A DNA stretch of 54,727 nucleotides from NCBI GenBank assembly GCA_022496185.1, contig WTXG01000238.1, positions 1-54,727 on the forward strand, read 5' to 3'. Under the pieces are notes generated by a model that was given only the letters and a program-made list of their open reading frames with translations, was not told where the DNA came from and did no database searches. Source of the stretch: Multifurca ochricompacta (lineage: Eukaryota > Basidiomycota > Agaricomycetes > Russulales > Russulaceae). A program made the position numbers and the translations under genes. Within the stretch, counting starts at the first letter, position 1; each line of letters opens with the position of its first letter. This document shows, piece by piece, positions 24,806-34,673 of this stretch.

Positions 24806-25245
24806 AACCCGAAGGTTTATGGTTGAGTCCACCATACTTCTTTCTACATCTCTCTTATGCGACGCAGTTCCCACCCCTTTTTATATATATATCTCCCTTT
24901 TTGTTCATGGTTGCTTTTTTTTTTAAACGACCCAGTTTACGACCTCACGTTTTTTTTTACGACTTTAAAAACTCAAATTTTCTTTACTTGCTTGTCCATA
25001 CCATGCATCACTTGGATGACCTCACACATCCCTTTCCCCCCCCCCCTCCCGTAATGTTGACGACTTGCTCGTTTGAGCCAAAGTCCAAAGGTGTATCTGA
25101 CATGTGATTTAGTATTAGCAGTTCAGGTGGTGCCCCGGTGCTGTATATAGGGAATTTCAAGGATTAGTCGGGCAAAATATACATCTCCACCTTCCAAGGT
25201 CGAATCCGTCCGTCCATCCACCCTTCCTGACAAGAGAATGTGTGG
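24806..25245. other. 3' flank and retrotransposon insertion flank
   Basis: T-rich and C-rich runs follow the stop codon and are probably 3' UTR. No gene is recognisable before the LTR at 25246. Confidence 0.5.
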
Positions 25246-25950
25246 TGTAAGGAAGGTGTGAGCGTTGGGCATGAAACCTCCGACCTCCTCCACTTTTGGC
25301 TAACTCTTCGTACGAGCCCTAAACTAGAAATTTCCTGAATATTTGATCTCAGTTTTAAACATTCTTACTATACTTCAAAGCGTTTAATGCATGCATGGTG
25401 CGAGTTTCAGGTTTCGTCTTACCAGCTACATCCGCTCCGGGCCGGCTGCCCGTCCATTCCCTTCGATCAATTCATTTTCATCACCTCTCCGTCCACTCTT
25501 TACCATCTGTTTCATTTCATATCTTAACCGTCGCCTGCACTTCACCGTCACTTCACCGTCTTCAGGACCTGGTCTTTTCCTTGCTTGTCTCTTCCTTCTT
25601 ACCAAATTTGCCATCTACGGCTTTCACTTACTATACCGCTCTTTTCAAATCTGGACTCTTAACAAGTATATAAAGGTATTTATACTGCTTGTAGTAGGGC
25701 CAGCAACCAGCAATCTAGCTTCTCTCTCTCTCTTTTGTGTGCAAAGAAAAGCTATCAAACAAAGGCGCAAGGTCAAACAGCACCATTGGCACCATCATCA
25801 GTAACGTTCAGCACGATCATACTCTTGTCGACTTCATTGCGTCGCGCAGGCTCATCTCTTTCTTCCTCTCAGCTCACTGCTCACCTTACTCTTCAGGGAA
25901 CAGGCTTTGCTTCGCACTCACTGCGGATAGGCTCCCCACATAGGCTCTGC
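25246..25950 (+). repeat. 5' LTR
   Basis: It starts TGTAAGGAAGG and carries GTTGGGCATGAAACC, the TATA element CAAGTATATAAAGGTATT near 25664, a CT-rich tract and GTTCAGCACGATC. It ends around CTCTGCACA (about 25950). Its order of landmarks matches the solo LTR at 1681 and the LTR at 28787. I could not identify a primer-binding site with confidence. Confidence 0.75.
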
Positions 25951-26074
25951 ACAAATTGGCTGCCCCATTGAGGCAAAGTTTGACTTCCCCTTGACCTAAC
26001 CTCCCCTTGTTCGCTCTTAAGTCACACCTGCGACTTGTCTATGCCCTGCCTAAAACCCTATACCACCCAGAATC

Positions 26075-28506
26075 TTGCCAACTAGAACCACCAGAAAGGC
26101 TTCGACTTCATCTAGGACTTTGGCAGCTTCTTCAGATAACTCCAGACCCTCATCTCCTACAGCATTGACATCTTCTGACCGCACAACGCGCCCAGGTCTT
26201 GCTTCACCGCCCTCCATCTTTCAGCCTACCTCTGTTTCCTTTTCAGCCTTGGTATCAAACGTGATTGATAGCTATCATCACCAATCACTCCATCGCTCCC
26301 AGAACCAGTTAGTCACCTCCACATTCCCCCTTCCACCAGACACTACGGCATTCCAACTAAGGCCAGCCTCCTTTCTCACTCCATCTAGTTTCAATACAGT
26401 CTTGCCTCCATCACCCTTCCTCCGACATCAATCCTTGCTTCCAGTTCGGCCTCTACCCATTTATAGTCAATCAGCAACAGCACCTCCCCCCACACCAGTC
26501 ATGACATCAAACAACTATATCTCTGGTCCTGCCGCGATGCCCTCTCCTCGCTCTCGGCAAGCCCCATTCTTCTCAGACCAAACAGGCGACCCAATCGAGT
26601 TCTTCATCAAAGAATTCGAGGACTTGGCTACTGCTCATAATCTCTTGGCTCAACAAAAAGTGGAACAGATTACCCGCTATGTGCCCCATGAAATGCGACA
26701 ACTCTGGAAGTACCTAGATGGCTATGACACTCAAAACTGGGACACGTTCAAGAATTCTCTGGAGCAACTCTATGCTGAACCTTCTGAGCTAAGCCGGTAC
26801 TCTAAGCAGCGTCTCCAGGAGATGACCAGGCTCAACTCTCGCGCTCGAATGGATGATGAAGAAGCTGTGCGAACGTACTATAAAAGATTCTTGTTGCTGT
26901 CTAAACCATTGATCAACTCCAAGCGCCTTTCGGACGAAGAACGTAACTCGGCCTTCTGGAACGGATTCCACCTTGAAGATCAGAAACGGTTGTACCCCGA
27001 CTTATTTCCAAGTATTCAGATCACCCCACCGGTTTCCATTACGACTACGAAGAAGTATACAGGCTAGCGAGCATAGAATTTGCTAACCGGCCCATTGCCA
27101 TGCCCAGCTCAGACAATGATTGGAAGGCTTATTTCTCTGGACAGGACCTAAGGCCCGACCCCTTGGTATCACAATGGTACAGCAGTAAACCCCAAGATGA
27201 AAGGACAAACGATGAGGAATGGCGTGGACGCAATTACAATTGTTCACCTCCAGACTTCCGGCAGCGAGACGACACGCCTAGACGAGAGGTATACTCCATT
27301 GCTACAGAACCACCTAGCAAGTCTATCCGGTTTCGGGACACTTCACGAGAACGCGAGAATGAGGAAATTAGAGACTTCATGCTAAAATTCCAATCACTAC
27401 CCCAAAACGACCCAGAATACGCCAGCCTGTACGGACAATGTCTGTACAGGTACCCAATCATCGCGCAGTCCATCCCAAAGCCAACCTTCGCTCAACAAGC
27501 CCCGCTTCGCCAACCTTCATCACCTGCGTCCTGGCCGCAGTCCTCAGATCGATATCCTCCGCGCTCTAATCCACCTGTCATCCCATCCCATATCAGTGCT
27601 GCCAAAGCAGTATTTTTCCGCTGCCATGATCCCCCCAAAGGATGTGCTTTCTGTGCCAAGACCGGACATCGCATTAGGCAATGCAATGTAGCTGAAGAAT
27701 ATATTGATTCTGGTCGCGCTTCACTAGTCAACAACCGTATCTGCTTGCCCAATGGTCAGCCACCCCCGATGAACAGCACAAACCAAGGACTCCAGGCTAG
27801 CATAGATGAGTGGCTAACCAGGCATGGCAACTCCTCCACCATTATCTCTGCGCGCGACACTCCCCCTCATCAGATGTTGGCTATCCAGACCTTCGGAATC
27901 CGACCCACCCCATCCGCAAACATTGTAGAAACAACTGAATCTGACCCATCCCTCTTAGAGTCAGAAGATGACAGTGATGAAGACGGAATTGACATATTTC
28001 AAGTATTCGCCACAGAGAGGAAGAAGCGACAGGCCAAAGCTTCAAAAATGCCAGAGCTTGCCCCAACGATTACAATAAAGCTGACCATGCCAGCCCCTAT
28101 TCCTTCTCCTGGCCTGTCTCCCATTGCTCCGGCAGATGGTCCAGCTACTACCACACCCCCGACCCATATTCCTGCCCCCTTGGTCCCGCGAACCGCTCCC
28201 CAATACCGATACCAATCATCTATGGAGGATCAACGTCTTGTAGAGGAACTTCTTACTTGGCTCATGACTGGTAAACTTGCTCTTACAACACCTGCTCACA
28301 TTCTGGCTGCAAGCCCTGCTATTCGGAAGGAGATGGTTGAGAAGCTACGCACCCGACGCGTTGAGACAAATTGGATCGAAGAGACCCCAGACCCAGTGCA
28401 AGAAGGCCCGGTATCAGTGCTAGAGCTCACCTCAAGCCCTGCACCCCAATTCTCAGATAGTCGTCTTGAGGAAGGACTTAGCTCAGGAAGCAGGCGCGCA
28501 CATTAA
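26075..28506 (+). pseudogene. Retrotransposon gag, start codon lost and frame broken
   Basis: It is the structural capsid protein of a Ty3/gypsy-type element. The first half (26075-27067) has a Ser/Thr/Pro-rich leader and then the capsid-like helical region around FFIKEFEDLATAHNLLAQQK, RYVPHEMRQLWKYLDGY, TFKNSLEQLYAEPS and AFWNGFHLEDQKRLYP. Homologous sequence continues in another frame from about 27020 (HYDYEEVYRLASIEFANRP) into the second half (to 28506), which carries a CCHC zinc knuckle (CAFCAKTGHRIRQC near 27652). The codon at the expected start is TTG in a context equivalent to MPTRTTR; the next in-frame ATG is near 26501. Both lesions fit a dead copy, although the frame break alone could be a consensus error. 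Confidence 0.82.
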
Positions 28507-28544
28507 CACAAACAACCGGCTCAACATGGAAGGCGCGAATTTCA

Positions 28545-28770
28545 CCACCAAAAAGCTGAAATTATCCAACATGTCAATGAACTCGGGCCAGCTTGGACTA
28601 ACGACAAGAAGAGGAGATTTCGCGACGACTACCTTGGCTCGGTCAGGGTCCCGGTTATCAAACACATTCCATGGGTACAACGCTACATTTCAATTCTTTC
28701 CGGCATCATTCAAAGAAGACTCTACGCGACAACAACAAAGAAGCTTGACCGGGGACGGTCAATATTTGAA
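28545..28770 (+). pseudogene. Pol remnant: linker upstream of reverse transcriptase
   Basis: In the frame that reads EIIQHVNELGPAWTNDKKRR and then FRDDYLGSVRVPVIKHIPWV, this short piece resembles the conserved segment just before the reverse transcriptase domain of basidiomycete Ty3/gypsy pol proteins. It runs straight into the 3' LTR, so a deletion removed everything from the RT core to the integrase. The sequence between gag's stop and this piece (28507-28545) is also shortened. Confidence 0.6.
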
Positions 28771-28786
28771 CCCCCCGGGAGATGTA

Positions 28787-29370
28787 AGGATGGCTCGGGC
28801 GTTGAGCATGAAACCTCCAGCTATCGCCTACCCTCTCTTTATTAAAATCCCTGAATTAGAGCACTTATGATCTAGTTTGTATATTTTATCAGTATCAGTA
28901 ATTTGCATTCCGGGCTGCTTGCTCGTCCATTCCCTACCATCATTTTCTCATTTATTCATCACCTCTCCGTCCACTCCTTACGATCTGTTTCATCACCTAA
29001 CGTCGCCTGCACTTCACTGTCACTTCACCATCTTCAGTACCTGATTCTTACCTTGCTTGTGTCTATCCTTCATTCCAAGTTCACCGCCTATGGCCTTCAT
29101 TTACTATACCAATCTTCTGCTTCATTACTGGACTCTCTACAAGTATATAAAGGTATCTACAACACTTGTAGTAGAGCAGCCAGTGAGCCACCAGAAGCAG
29201 AAATCAAACGGCATTTCTCTCCCTTTCTACCTTTATTTTGTGTGCTAAAGAACTTCTTGATGACATCGAGCGCAAGGTCAAACGGAACCAGCAAGCAGTA
29301 GATTCGCAACAGTTCAAAGCACGATTCACCCTTCTTCGAAGCCCTAGTTATCTCAGGGACTCTCCGCACA
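28787..29370 (+). repeat. 3' LTR
   Basis: It starts TGTAAGGATGGCTCGGGCG after the purine-rich/CCCCCGGGAGA stretch that may serve as the polypurine tract. The TATA element CAAGTATATAAAGGTATC (near 29140), TTTTGTGTGCTAAAGAACTTC and CGCAAGGTCAAACGG follow, and it ends near CTCCGCACA (about 29370). At its 5' end it resembles the solo LTR at 1681 more closely than its presumed partner at 25246. Confidence 0.75.
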
Positions 29371-30072
29371 GTAGTTGTGTGCAGAGTGTGCGGAACGCAA
29401 ACGAGAGGCTTCTATGATCCAAGCTTACGTAGTATCGACTGCCCCTGCCACGCAACTTTGATAAAAGATGAGTTGTTGCCCCAACTGATCAATTAAACTT
29501 TTTTATCATTGTACTCTCTCGTAAAGGTCGAACAATTGGATATTTCAATAAATTTGACTTGCTATATTATAGCTACAAAACAACAAAAATAAGAAACTAA
29601 AAAAACAGCAATCACAACAACAACGACAACAACAGTGGAGGTCGGAGAAAGGAGGGGGTGGTGTCAGTGTGTTGTCAAATAGAGAGGGGGGGGGTCACAA
29701 AAGCAAAGTATGAAAGTAAGTAGCATCATCGAAGGGAAACGTCCGTAACGTCCGATAATATTATAAAAGCAACAAAAAAACAAAAAAAAAACAAGGGCAG
29801 TCATTCGACATACAGGAAAAAAAGAGAGAACTAGTCGTTTAGTGGCAGTAATATAACATCATCATCATTATCATCACCATCTTGATGAAACGAGGAAAAA
29901 AAAACAAGTAGGGGCAAACCAAAGCACGAACAATACAAGATGGGAATGGGGGGAGGGGGGTATCGGCAACATCATCCATCCACTATCGTCTGAATGGATG
30001 AAAATAAATAGTCAAGTCGTTGAGTAAATGGATCATCACATCCCCCCCCCTCCCCCCTTCCTTCTCCTCTCA
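29371..30072. other. Low-complexity intergenic DNA
   Basis: A-rich runs (about 29580-29640, 29770-29830, 29890-29910), G runs and C runs dominate. It is probably the 3' flank of the minus-strand arrestin-like gene; no coding sequence is seen. Confidence 0.5.
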
Positions 30073-33000
30073 TCACGCCGCCTGACCTTGATACCGCCTT
30101 ATCAAATCTCGTAACCTCGCCTGTCCAAACGCAAGTTCAGCCCTGAACCCACCACCACCCACGATCGGATGTCCCGTCGCGGACTGAGATTGCTCAGGTT
30201 GTTGAGATTGAGGTAAAGGTGGGGGCGGCCGAGGCGATGATGAAGACGAGGAAGATGAGAATGGTGGGGCGGGGCGGGGGCGGGGGCGGGGTATCGCTCT
30301 TGTTACCAATACCAATACCAATATCATGATCATGACGAGGAGCCATCGGTAACAGCGGCGCAGGCGCAGAGGTAGGGACGAGGGGTGGTCGTGCGAGGGA
30401 GGCCGTGGATGAGAGTACAGGAGTCGCGATGGAAGAAGAAAGCGCAGGAGAGGATGGGGTCGCTGCCGCAGCTATTCCGAGTCCGAATATGGCACCCCGG
30501 GGTAGTAAACGGGGAGGAGCGGCAGTATTATTATTATCTTTCTCCTTTACTGCTGATGTGATGCTCCAGTCGCTGGTTTTTTAATGCCAGCGCGTTTGTC
30601 AACGTCCTTCGCGGTGGTAGTAGATGGTACCGTCTGCTTAAGCCGGGGGACTTTGGACAGTACTGGTTTGATAGGCGTCGAAATGGAAGGAGGCACAAGT
30701 TTGTTAGCACCTGCACCTATCTCCATCCCTGCCCCTGCCGGCTTAGCAGCATTGACATTTCCCTTTCCCTTTGCTGGTGGTCCACCCGCCTTTACCTGAT
30801 GGGTTGGCTTAGATGCGATGGTATCAACGTTGACGTCATTACTCGCTTTGGCTGCCTCCGCCCATATGGCTGCAACGGCAGTGACCCGTCCGCCGCGCCC
30901 ACCACGCGCCGATTTGACGTCATACTTCATCATTTCTAACTGAGGAGGTGGGGGTGGATACTTTCCAACGAGATGCCAGGCAGACCCTGGAGCGGGGGCG
31001 GCTGTGGCTGTACTTGTGGAATTAGGCCCGGGCGCGGGTGCCAATATAGACGCAAAGTAGGCGCAGGCGCAGGTGGGAGGGAGATCGGTGCGCGACGAAG
31101 AGTGGCAACCGGGACAAAACCAGACGAGCGCGGATTAGGTTTCGACTCGACGATAGTAGGTGATTGTTGTTGTTGTTGTTCCGGTTGATTCGCAGCATGG
31201 GTAGGGACAGGAACAGCGACGTGTTCCAGTGGTGATGGGGCTGATGTCGGCAGCTCTAACGATGACAATGGCAATAAACGTGCAGGTGCATCTGATCCCG
31301 CCCTGGCCCCGAGCGTGATGGTCTCTTCCTCCCGTTCCGGCCCCGACTCTGCCCCAGATTCGGGAGCCCCCAACTTACCCAGCCACTCCTCAATGCGGCC
31401 CTTCGCGGCACGCCGGAGCCGCGTAGCCTCTTCAACCCGGCGAGTATCGCGCTTATCCCGCTTCTTCTTCCCCCTCCTCTCCTTGTCCCTATCCTTATCC
31501 TTTTCTTTAGAGTCGGACTTGGTACTCTCGTGCGAGCGTGCCTTGTGCGTGCCCCGTTCACTACCCGAAGAGGCGCCTGCACCTTTACCCTGACGTTGCG
31601 TGCGTCCATCAGCGTCGGCATCCACATCAGCATCGGCATCGGCATCCACGTCCTCTCCTTCAACGTCCTCTTCTTCTCCCTCTCCTTCCAACGACGGACG
31701 AGTATTCACAATCTCGATCGCGTTAACGCGTCCACCAAAATCCTCGTCTGCACCAAGCGCCAAACTCGAGATGGCACTTTCATTCACCGCAGCGCCCACA
31801 TTACGTCGTCGTCGTCGTCATTCGCATGTCGTTCCTGGGTCAGGGATTTCGATTTTTTCCCCGGTACCGATACGGGAGCCGGAAACGGGGGCGGCGGTGG
31901 TACCGGTGTAGTCGCTCGCGCTAGGGCGGCTTGCGTGTGCACATCAGAGGGAGGCAAAGGAGAGGGGGAGGGGGACGCTTGCGCGTGCCAACCTGCCCCG
32001 CAAGGCGCCGCTCCAATGCGTCTAGACCGCTCTCCCCGTTCCTCGTTCGCCATATGACAAAAATGCGGGTTGGTCGTGGAGTGGAGGGGGACGAAGCAGT
32101 GAGAGTGCGGAGAGAGGAGGCGTACGAGGGACCACGTCGGCCTGAGCGCCTATTATCCCTTCTGGCGCGCTCCCTCTCTCCTCCTGATCGGGTTCTCGTT
32201 GGTGGAATATTTCCTGTGCGGCGATGAGCCTCCGATTAACTCCATAACCGATCGGTTTCCCTGACGGGACAGGCGGAACAGGAAGTGTCTTATCGAGCGC
32301 TGCCGTCTCCCTCTCCACCTTCTCACCTCTGGCCTCGGCCTCTGTCTCTGCGGCAGCGCGTGCGGCCATCTCCTCGAGTTTCACAACGCTCAAGCTCCTC
32401 GCCCTGGTTCCAATTCTACCAAAGCTTTGCGCAAATGGATCGCCACTCCCTCCTACACCATGCATCTCGGGAACGATTTTAGGGGAAGGCATCGGCTTGG
32501 GCGCCAGTACCTCTACCTCTACCTCTGTGGGTAAAGGTAACTGGAGAGGAGGGGGAGAAACAGAGCGCGCGCGCGAGGTTGCGCGAAGGTGATGAGATAT
32601 TCGTGCGGCACGCGTACCGTGGCCCGTCGTTTGCTCTGGCTGTGGCGGATAATATTGCTGCGGCTGGTATGAGAAGGGATGTCGGAGGTGGTCTGGCGTG
32701 CCCGAAATAGGAAGACCAGATGTTGAAACTGAGGCCAGTGTGGCACCAACATTGGCGCTCGCCGGTCGTGGTGGCGGCGCTTGGTTATAGAGAGGACCAC
32801 CGACATATGTGGGAGGAGGTGGTGGGAACCAGAGCTGTCCATCATAGGCCTTATATGGTGGAATAACTAACTGGGCATTCAGGGGGGCAGGAACCGATGA
32901 CGATAGTAACGGGAGTAAGGGGGGTGGGGTCATGGGGTATGCATAGAGCGGAGATTGTGCGCGTTCTGCGTAGGGCATCGGGGTGGCAAGAGGTGCAGCT

Positions 33001-34392
33001 ACGGGGAATGGCGGGGAAGGCGAGGGGGAGGAGCCATAATTTGGATAAGGATTTGAATATATGTCTGGCGCTGGATACGGGTATGGTTCTGGCTGAGGTG
33101 GAGGCAATGTCGCAGGGTGAAATACGGCTACTGGCAGCTCAAGGACGATGTCCTTGCTAGAGACCAAACCCATTCAATTAGTATATCCTTACCTAACAAG
33201 GAAAGTAAGGCAGAGATCCCACCTGCCAAGAGGCATAACGATCCGAACGGCGACGACGCCACGGACCTCGAACAAAGCAGGGGTCTTTCCTTTCACCACA
33301 ACCAACTTCTCTCTGTCCTCAACTGTGTCACCGCCATCCCGTGGATGAGCTGAGACGGTGCGTGCGGTGTATGGGACATCGAACGCGAGCTGTGCGATGC
33401 CCTCAGTGCCTGGGTGAGCAATATATTCGGGTCCACGGAACGAGACGCTCTCGAGGGCGTCGGATATTTGCAAAGGGGGTGGTAGCCTCTTGCTCGTATT
33501 GTTGGCTGGTGATGGTAAATGCAGGTGACGGCTAAGCGTGAGGTGTAGGCCCGTCGTCTGAGTCCCGGCACCGACTCACGTTAGGAACACAAAAAGAAAG
33601 AGAGGGGGGGGGGGGAGAGGACGCACTTTCTTCGAGGAATGATTCTTCACTTGTAGCTCAATGCAAGCACTCTCGCCAGCAACAAGTATGCCACCAAGGA
33701 CACGGGCCTGCGCCCAAATCTTGCCACCCTCACCGATAACAAGGCTCTCTGGCGCGGGCCATAGGTCAACATATGACTCACCCTCCTCCTCTCTGGCAGC
33801 GCCATTGCCAGGATAACGCTGCAGGACGTCGATCGGATACCGGTCAGTGACAAGCCGGTTCTGGCCTTTCCAGGCGACGCTAACAGATGCGCGGATCTCG
33901 TATCGTATTCGAGCGAGGCCGTTTCCGAAATCTACTGATGAAGGGGAAGAGGGAGGGAGGGGAAGGCGGAAGAGGAAAGTAGTAAGGCCGCGCCGGGCTC
34001 TGTAATGATGGGCAGGTAAGGGAGGTTCTCCGGCAATGGGGTTGGGTAGAACGGCGTTAGAAGGAGGAAGGCCAGGGCCCTGAAAGAGACGACGAGTTTG
34101 TAGGAAGGTAGAAGTTGCCGAATGGTCTCGGGAGGTTAATTCTAGGAACAAATTCGATTAGATGGGAAAATAGCCGGGGGTGAGAGTAATGACGACCTTC
34201 GATAGCAACAAGCTCGACCATGATAATACCGAGACCAAGGCCCTGGTCTGCACGAGACTCGAGCTCCATCTTTCCCGTTACAGCATCACCTGCGATAAAG
34301 AATGGATCTGAGAAAGTGACGGACGCCTTGACCTTTGAATGATGGGGTGTGGCATTCATTGGTTCTGGCCTTGATTGATATTGAAGTGCCAT
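30073..34392 (-). CDS. Arrestin-like protein with long low-complexity tail
   Basis: Fungal arrestin-related proteins act as adaptors between membrane cargo or receptors and ubiquitin ligases or signalling partners. The first four exons are readable: 34392-34197, 34141-33627, 33557-33223, and the fourth from 33156 downward. They give an arrestin N-domain (KASVTFSDPFFIAGDAVTGK, ELTSRDHSATSTFLQTRRLF, GPGLPPSNAVLP, RARRGLTTFLFRLPLP, RIRYEIRASVSVAWKG) and an arrestin C-domain (VIGEGGKIWAQARVLG, ACIELQVKNHS, RHLHLP, EYIAHPGTEGIAQLAFDVP, VVVKGKTPALFEVRGVVAVR). The fourth exon encodes a very long Pro/Tyr/Ala-rich tail with an Asp/Ala repeat and a Lys/Arg-rich stretch. The tail frame is broken near 32040, 31810, 31045, 30585 (an A6 run) and 30285 (a GC-rich run), so its true end is uncertain; 30073 is my best estimate. 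Confidence 0.82.
31600..31670 (-). repeat. Coding repeat for Asp/Ala tract
   Basis: A run of GCATCG/GCATCC-type hexamers encodes alternating Asp-Ala residues in the arrestin-like tail on the minus strand. Such tracts expand and contract easily. Confidence 0.6.
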
Positions 34393-34673
34393 ATTGTAAA
34401 GGTGTTAAGCGTTAATAAAGTAAATTTGAATGCTCTAGTCGAATCATGAGCTCTGAGGTCGCTGTGGGGGCTCGTAGGTGAGGAGGGGAGGAAGAAGGGG
34501 TTTTGATTTTAATGTGAAAATGAATGTGAATGTGAGAAGGTTGGCAGTTGCGCTCAGCTCACCATCAGTGCCAGCGATGATGATTCCCACGACGTTCTTA
34601 TCAACTCTTTACTAACTTCAGACAGATATAAGATATAAAAACATCAAATCAATGAATAATTGGTTTAATCATT
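34393..34673. promoter_or_regulatory. Divergent promoter region, arrestin-like / formamidase
   Basis: It is a 281-base interval between two opposite start codons, so it must hold both core promoters. AGATATAAGATATAAAA at 34625-34641 looks like a TATA region for the formamidase, about 35 bases before its ATG. Confidence 0.55.

Larger units (their letters stand above)
25246..29370 (+). mobile_element. Internally deleted Ty3/gypsy-type LTR retrotransposon
   Basis: Two directly repeated LTR-like ends (25246 to about 25950 and 28787 to about 29370) enclose a gag frame and a short remnant of pol. Protease, reverse transcriptase core, RNase H and integrase are all missing. The element is non-autonomous: gag has lost its ATG (TTG at 26075) and has a frame break near 27010-27050. 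The two LTRs look strongly diverged by eye, and no clear flanking target duplication was found (TGTGG on the left, GTAGT on the right), so the insertion is old or composite. Confidence 0.8.

Noticed and set aside
27000..27100. Programmed frameshift in gag
   Set aside because: The upstream frame ends within a few codons of the break. The break lies inside gag, before the zinc knuckle, not at a gag-pol border, and no slippery heptamer is seen.
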